Shown: positions 6,396-9,536 of the stretch, one piece after another
Numbering within the stretch: position 1 is the stretch's first letter
Layout: the number at the start of each line of letters is the position of its first letter
Assembly: GCA_026398545.1 (NCBI GenBank)
Contig: JAPLSR010000031.1
Span: 1-9,536 of the forward strand
Source: Candidatus Sumerlaeota bacterium
Lineage (GTDB): Bacteria > Sumerlaeota > Sumerlaeia > MWCT01
DNA length: 9,536 nucleotides
Reading direction: 5' to 3'
The notes under the pieces: generated by a model
What the model was told of the DNA's origin: nothing
Databases searched by the model: none
Seen by the model: the letters and a program-made list of their open reading frames with translations, nothing else
Made by a program: the position numbers and the translations under genes

Positions 6396-6983
6396 TCATG
6401 GTTTCCATCGACTGCCCGGTTTGAAAATGGGGACACCCTCGCGGCACAAGGGGCATACATCCGGGGCAAAGGTCTCAATGGAAAGCGTGACCCAGGGATA
6501 CAGCCCCTCCGGTGGATTGAAGTGTCCATCGCTGCGGTCACAGATTGCCGTGAAACCCACAACCTTAGCCCCCACCGCTTCCGCAATGGCTTTGAGTTCC
6601 TGCACCGAGCCGCCCGTTGTGACAACATCCTCGGCAATCAGTACACGCTCATTTTCACGAATGAAAAAGCCCCTGCGAAGTTTCATCTCGCCACTGACAC
6701 GTTCCGCAAAAATGCCACGGCTGGAAAGGACTCGTGCCAGCTCATAACCTAACACAATTCCACCCAGCGCCGGACTCAGGACCACATCCGGCTTTTTGTC
6801 GGCAAGGCGTATTGCAAGCTCCCTTGAGATAAACTCCGCATATTGAGGATATTGTAAAATCAGGGCGCACTGAAGATATCCGCGGCTGTGCAGACCGGAG
6901 GTGAGCTGAAAGTGTCCCTCCTGAAAGGCACCGGTTTGTGTCAGAATCTCGCGGGCTTTTTCCGGCAGATGGGGGAATTTCAT
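6396..6983 (-). CDS. pyrE: Orotate phosphoribosyltransferase, Thermus type
   Basis: PyrE joins orotate to phosphoribosyl pyrophosphate (PRPP) to give orotidine 5'-phosphate, the fifth step of UMP synthesis, in the cytoplasm. The 195-residue product has the PRPP-binding loop VLIAEDVVTTGGS at 114-126, the substrate segment FQLTSGLHSRGY (25-36), the SPALGGIVLGYELA strand (70-83) and the conserved MKLRRGFFI (100-108). The C-terminus carries C177-P-L-C180 followed by REGVPIFKPGSR, characteristic of the Thermus-type PyrE subgroup. The start ATG has AAGGAG at 6996-6991, seven bases upstream. It follows the lipoprotein gene by 46 bp on the same strand. No other pyrimidine gene, PyrR-type attenuator or leader peptide is apparent nearby. 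Confidence 0.96.
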   Translation of the reverse strand: MKFPHLPEKAREILTQTGAFQEGHFQLTSGLHSRGYLQCALILQYPQYAEFISRELAIRLADKKPDVVLSPALGGIVLGYELARVLSSRGIFAERVSGEMKLRRGFFIRENERVLIAEDVVTTGGSVQELKAIAEAVGAKVVGFTAICDRSDGHFNPPEGLYPWVTLSIETFAPDVCPLCREGVPIFKPGSRWKP

Positions 6984-7029
6984 ATCTGTGCTCCTTAATA
7001 ACTAATAAAAAGAAATAGGTTTCATTTTG

Positions 7030-8853
7030 TTACTGACTCTTAAAATACGAAAAATTCCTGACCTTAGATTCTTTCTGCCGCCTCTGGAGTCCGTTCAATT
7101 CTGTCATGATATTGTTTTTTATGAAGTCGCAATTTTTAACGATAGTTTGTCGGGCTTCGATATGAATCGCAGTGTTATTGTATTTGAAAAGGGAGTCTGC
7201 AATGTTCAGGGATGAGTCCTTCGTGGCAAAAAGCCCTGTGGAGCAGTTGGTGATTTCAAGATTTTGCCCTTCAAGACTGCCTGCGTCCAGCCTGATGCCT
7301 ATTGAGGCGTTTTCTATGATGGCGTTGGAGATTCTAAATCTGGCGTCCGGTGCGCCCGGGTGAATCCTGATTCCGCCCCACCCTTCTTCACCCGTGAAGA
7401 TGATACGGGCATCCTCATCGCCGATAGCCGTGAGCAAACCTTCTATCACAAGAGATACCCCTCTGGCGAAATGGAGTTCCGTTCCAGGTTCAATGAAAAG
7501 GGTTGCTCCATTTTGAATTGTGAGTGGTTTGTTGATATAATATGGGCTTGAGTAAGCATAAAGTGTGATATTGCCCGATGTTCTGAGTTCAATCCTGCCC
7601 GGAGGCGGGGATGGGGCGCAGAATACAAACTCCTTGCTCGCAGGACTTGTATTCCCCAACCTGTCAACACTCACAGCGTAAAAATAATATGTGAATCCCG
7701 GCTGGATATCCGAATCGGTAAATTCCGGTTCCTCTGACTTGCCGAACTCCAGAAATCCCTTTTGGGTATTGGTGGATTTGTAAAGTATGAAATGGTCGAA
7801 ATCCTCATCCCGTGGCGGTGTAAGATAGATGTGAAAATCCTTTTTTGAAGAGCGAATATTGATGATGGCGGGCGTTACAGGGGGGATTGTATCAATACGG
7901 AAGACATCTTTGATATCCACCTTCTGGTCGGTGAATTTTCCATCCGTGACAGAGGCGTTGACGATGGCATAATCCAGCCTGTCGCCGCTCTGAACCTCGT
8001 AAAGTCCCTGATAGGTGCCCGGCTTGATTTCACTCATAGGGATGTGGTAGCGGAGATTTCCAATGTCAAATGTTGCAGTTTTCCCGGATGTGGCAGTCAT
8101 TGTTACAAAAATCATGTCCCCTTTTTTCAAAACATGCGCGGGGGTGTCCACCTTGATTTTCTGGATAAATTGTGGACAGTTGGGTTTTGGCAGGACAATA
8201 TCCGGGAAATCCTCAATCATCCGATGGGCAAGCCGTTCATAGGTGGCAAGGTTTTCCGATTTGTTCATATGCCAGAGGGTCTGGACAATGGAGGTGAGGA
8301 TACCAAGCAGGGAATCGGCGGGGGCGATGGTGCGGTTGTAAGCAGTAACCGTATCGGAAAAGATGACAGCTCTCCTTCGGGCATCGTAAAGACTCACGCT
8401 CTCACGCACCTTCTGATGGGCATAGAGGATGAGGTATGATTTTGTAACATCATCGACCGTGCCATAGAAAAGCGCATCCGCCTTGAGTTTGGCGGCTATG
8501 ATGTCGGGGGATGTATCCAGAGGGTTTTTACCATTGGCTATAGCCATTTGCGCCAGCGTCTCATCCACGACGCCCAGTTCAACATCCTGATAATTCAGGC
8601 GGGCAAAGGCGTCATAAAATGATGCGCGGGCGAGCTCTGCGGCACCGCGCTTGTCTGTCTTGTTGATGAAAGGAAGGACAGCTATTCTTATCGGGGGGTT
8701 GTGTTCAAAGGCGACTCTGTCGAGTTTCGGGTTGACATTGAAAGTAAAGAGGCATCCGGAGAGAGAGAAAAGTAATGGGAACATTCCCCTAGGTATGTAA
8801 AATGCCCAGTACTTTCGTGTCGATATCTTAATACAAGTATGGTCTGTCATCAT
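7030..8853 (-). CDS. Modular lipoprotein: GNA1162-like (DUF799), Ig-like, Fn3 and beta-helix domains
   Basis: A 607-residue predicted lipoprotein. A hydrophobic stretch ends in lipobox L31-S-G-C34, so cleavage before C34 and lipid anchoring are expected. Residues ~54-215 resemble the GNA1162/DUF799 lipoprotein domain (PPIRIAVLPFINKT, GVVDETLAQ, ADALFYGTV, SLYDARR). About 228-312 look like an Ig-like beta domain (VLKKGDMIFVTMTATSG, IPMSEIKPGTYQGLYEV). About 322-415 form a fibronectin type III-like domain (HFILYKST, FTYYFYAVSVDRLGNTSPAS). About 440-585 form a right-handed beta-helix (ATLFIEPGTELHF, LVIEGLLTAIG, EGWGGIRI, repeated Asn/Ser turns). The combination suggests a surface or periplasmic scaffold that binds protein or glycan; function unknown. 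The start is uncertain: two tandem ATGs at 8853 and 8850 lack a good Shine-Dalgarno sequence and leave a long n-region before the leader. The last ~20 residues are charged and lie outside the helix. Confidence 0.88.
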   Translation of the reverse strand: MMTDHTCIKISTRKYWAFYIPRGMFPLLFSLSGCLFTFNVNPKLDRVAFEHNPPIRIAVLPFINKTDKRGAAELARASFYDAFARLNYQDVELGVVDETLAQMAIANGKNPLDTSPDIIAAKLKADALFYGTVDDVTKSYLILYAHQKVRESVSLYDARRRAVIFSDTVTAYNRTIAPADSLLGILTSIVQTLWHMNKSENLATYERLAHRMIEDFPDIVLPKPNCPQFIQKIKVDTPAHVLKKGDMIFVTMTATSGKTATFDIGNLRYHIPMSEIKPGTYQGLYEVQSGDRLDYAIVNASVTDGKFTDQKVDIKDVFRIDTIPPVTPAIINIRSSKKDFHIYLTPPRDEDFDHFILYKSTNTQKGFLEFGKSEEPEFTDSDIQPGFTYYFYAVSVDRLGNTSPASKEFVFCAPSPPPGRIELRTSGNITLYAYSSPYYINKPLTIQNGATLFIEPGTELHFARGVSLVIEGLLTAIGDEDARIIFTGEEGWGGIRIHPGAPDARFRISNAIIENASIGIRLDAGSLEGQNLEITNCSTGLFATKDSSLNIADSLFKYNNTAIHIEARQTIVKNCDFIKNNIMTELNGLQRRQKESKVRNFSYFKSQ

Positions 8854-8945
8854 GAACCGGGTTGCAAAATCTCCCTGATTATGTGTTGGAAAAAATAAAG
8901 AGCACAGGTTCTTTTACGAGTTCAAGCCTATTTTTTTCTTTTTAT

Positions 8946-8983
8946 GGACTTTTAGAGAGTTAATGATGGCTCTAACTTCGTCC
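8946..8983 (+). other. Interrupted inverted repeat upstream of sugar dehydrogenase gene
   Basis: GGAC, two bases, TTAGAG, a 12-base loop, CTCTAA, four bases, GTCC: the paired arms are 8946-8949 with 8980-8983 and 8952-8957 with 8970-8975. It would form a two-part stem with an internal loop, or serve as an operator-like dyad about 90 bp ahead of the plus-strand ATG. It lies upstream of the candidate promoter, so a protein-binding site is more likely than an RNA leader. Chance is possible at this length. Confidence 0.22.
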
Positions 8984-8993
8984 GGATTGGTGC

Positions 8994-9023
8994 ATGAAAA
9001 AGCTTGCGCGAGAGGATTATGAT
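8994..9023 (+). promoter_or_regulatory. Possible sigma-70-type promoter for sugar dehydrogenase gene
   Basis: TATGAT at 9018-9023 matches five of six bases of the -10 consensus. ATGAAA at 8994-8999, 18 bases upstream, matches four of six bases of the -35 consensus. The predicted transcript would have a leader of about 40 bases ending in the strong ribosome-binding site at 9058-9065. Confidence 0.28.
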
Positions 9024-9070
9024 GAATGATATTTCACTCCAATTTTGCGGCGTTTTCAAAGGAGGCTTTC

Positions 9071-9536
9071 ATGAGGGCTGCTGTGATTGGGATGGGGTAT
9101 GTGGGACTTCCCCTCGCCGTGGAAATTGCACTGGCGGGTATTGATGTGGTTGGAATCGACCTTGTAAAGGAGAAGGTGGATGCGATTAATGCAGGACGTT
9201 CCTATATTGGAGATGTTGAGACGAAAGTCCTTGTCCGCCTTGTGCGTGAGGGGAAACTTTCCGCAACAACGGCTTTCTCTGTCTTGAAGAGTGCCGATGC
9301 CGTCATCATCTGTGTCCCCACGCCGCTCAGAAAAACGAAAGACCCCGATATCTCTTATATCATATCCGCAGTTGAGGAGGTTGCAAAGTATCTTCATAAG
9401 GGAGAGCTCATCATTCTGGAGAGCACAACTTATCCGGGGACAACGGATGAGTGCCTTCTGCCCCGCTTTGAGCAGAGCGGGCTTAAGGTAGGAAAGGATT
9501 TCTTCCTTGTCTTTTCACCGGAGCGTGTTGACCCGG
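9071..9536 (+). CDS. UDP-N-acetyl-D-hexosamine 6-dehydrogenase, WbpA/WecC type (3' partial)
   Basis: The frame runs from the ATG at 9071 off the window end, giving 155 complete codons, preceded by an excellent ribosome-binding site AAAGGAGG at 9058-9065 with five-base spacing. The N-terminus is an NAD-binding Rossmann fold: GMGYVG at residues 7-12 and the ribose-binding acidic residue D30 in VVGID. Next come the SYIGDVE segment, VIICVPTPLRKTKDPDISYI (~78-97), LESTTYPGTT (~116-125) and FSPERVDP (148-155). The PTPLRKTKDPD and FSPERVDP pattern is that of the UDP-GlcNAc/UDP-ManNAc 6-dehydrogenases rather than UDP-glucose dehydrogenases. The enzyme oxidises the sugar C6 twice to a uronic acid for O-antigen, capsule or similar polysaccharide. 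The catalytic cysteine lies in the missing part. Sequence beyond the window probably continues a surface-polysaccharide cluster. Confidence 0.93.
   Translation, partial: MRAAVIGMGYVGLPLAVEIALAGIDVVGIDLVKEKVDAINAGRSYIGDVETKVLVRLVREGKLSATTAFSVLKSADAVIICVPTPLRKTKDPDISYIISAVEEVAKYLHKGELIILESTTYPGTTDECLLPRFEQSGLKVGKDFFLVFSPERVDP

Larger units (their letters stand above)
8854..9070. other. Divergent intergenic region
   Basis: These 217 bp separate the minus-strand lipoprotein gene from the plus-strand sugar dehydrogenase, so they should hold two outward-facing promoters. Visible structure is limited to a T-rich tract at about 8928-8945, an interrupted inverted repeat at 8946-8983 and a possible plus-strand promoter near 8994-9023. 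I find no convincing promoter for the minus-strand gene and no RNA gene. Confidence 0.6.

Noticed and set aside
8897..8945. A possible plus-strand terminator from AGGTT/AAGCCT pairing followed by a T-rich tract.
   Set aside because: The stem is about five pairs including a wobble, and no plus-strand gene ends upstream of it.
9056..9397. A 113-codon minus-strand frame inside the sugar dehydrogenase.
   Set aside because: The plus strand encodes a clear Rossmann-fold dehydrogenase; the opposite frame has no motif.
1..9536. CRISPR arrays, tRNA or rRNA genes, insertion sequences, integrases, toxin-antitoxin or defence genes.
   Set aside because: I saw no regularly spaced direct repeats, no RNA-gene signatures and no transposase, recombinase or defence motifs in either strand.

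Overview
The window is about 9.5 kb of ordinary-density chromosomal sequence, most likely from a Gram-negative and probably uncultured bacterium. The evidence is a predicted outer-envelope lipoprotein with surface-type domains, a Thermus-type orotate phosphoribosyltransferase, frequent non-ATG starts, and CACAGAG-type extragenic repeats of a kind I associate with metagenome-derived genomes of several candidate phyla and PVC-like lineages. The lineage is an inference; there is no rRNA or tRNA in the window to fix it.

Layout. (1) Positions 1-1856, plus strand: the 3' end of a GAF plus SpoIIE/PP2C phosphatase gene (RsbU-like), then an unrecognised exported protein with a Pro/Lys-rich tail, then a 14-residue ATGA-coupled stub that looks like the start of a lost gene. 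(2) Positions 1857-1968: a convergent junction with a degenerate CACAGAG-type repeat and no convincing terminator. (3) Positions 1969-8853, minus strand: eight genes transcribed in the order modular lipoprotein, pyrE, glutaredoxin, AhpF/TrxB-like reductase, EamA transporter, acylphosphatase, polysaccharide deacetylase, DUF58 protein. The glutaredoxin and reductase overlap by 4 bp, the transporter follows after 7 bp, and the last three genes are 27 and 33 bp apart. A 132-bp gap with a composite palindromic repeat separates pyrE from the glutaredoxin, so the block may be two or three transcription units. (4) Positions 8854-9070: a 217-bp divergent intergenic region. (5) Positions 9071-9536, plus strand: the 5' part of a UDP-N-acetyl-hexosamine 6-dehydrogenase, cut by the window end.

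How the genes fit together. The glutaredoxin and reductase form a clear dithiol redox pair; the reductase looks NADH-type (AhpF-like) and the pair resembles a split AhpF. The deacetylase, the nucleotide-sugar dehydrogenase, the lipoprotein and the exported protein all point to envelope or surface polysaccharide functions, but nothing joins them into one pathway. PyrE, acylphosphatase and the transporter are housekeeping or accessory genes. I do not see a convincing new defence, mobile or signalling system. The most unusual items are the four-part lipoprotein (GNA1162-like, Ig-like, Fn3 and beta-helix parts), the repeat with a nested palindrome, and the truncated stub beside a second repeat copy.
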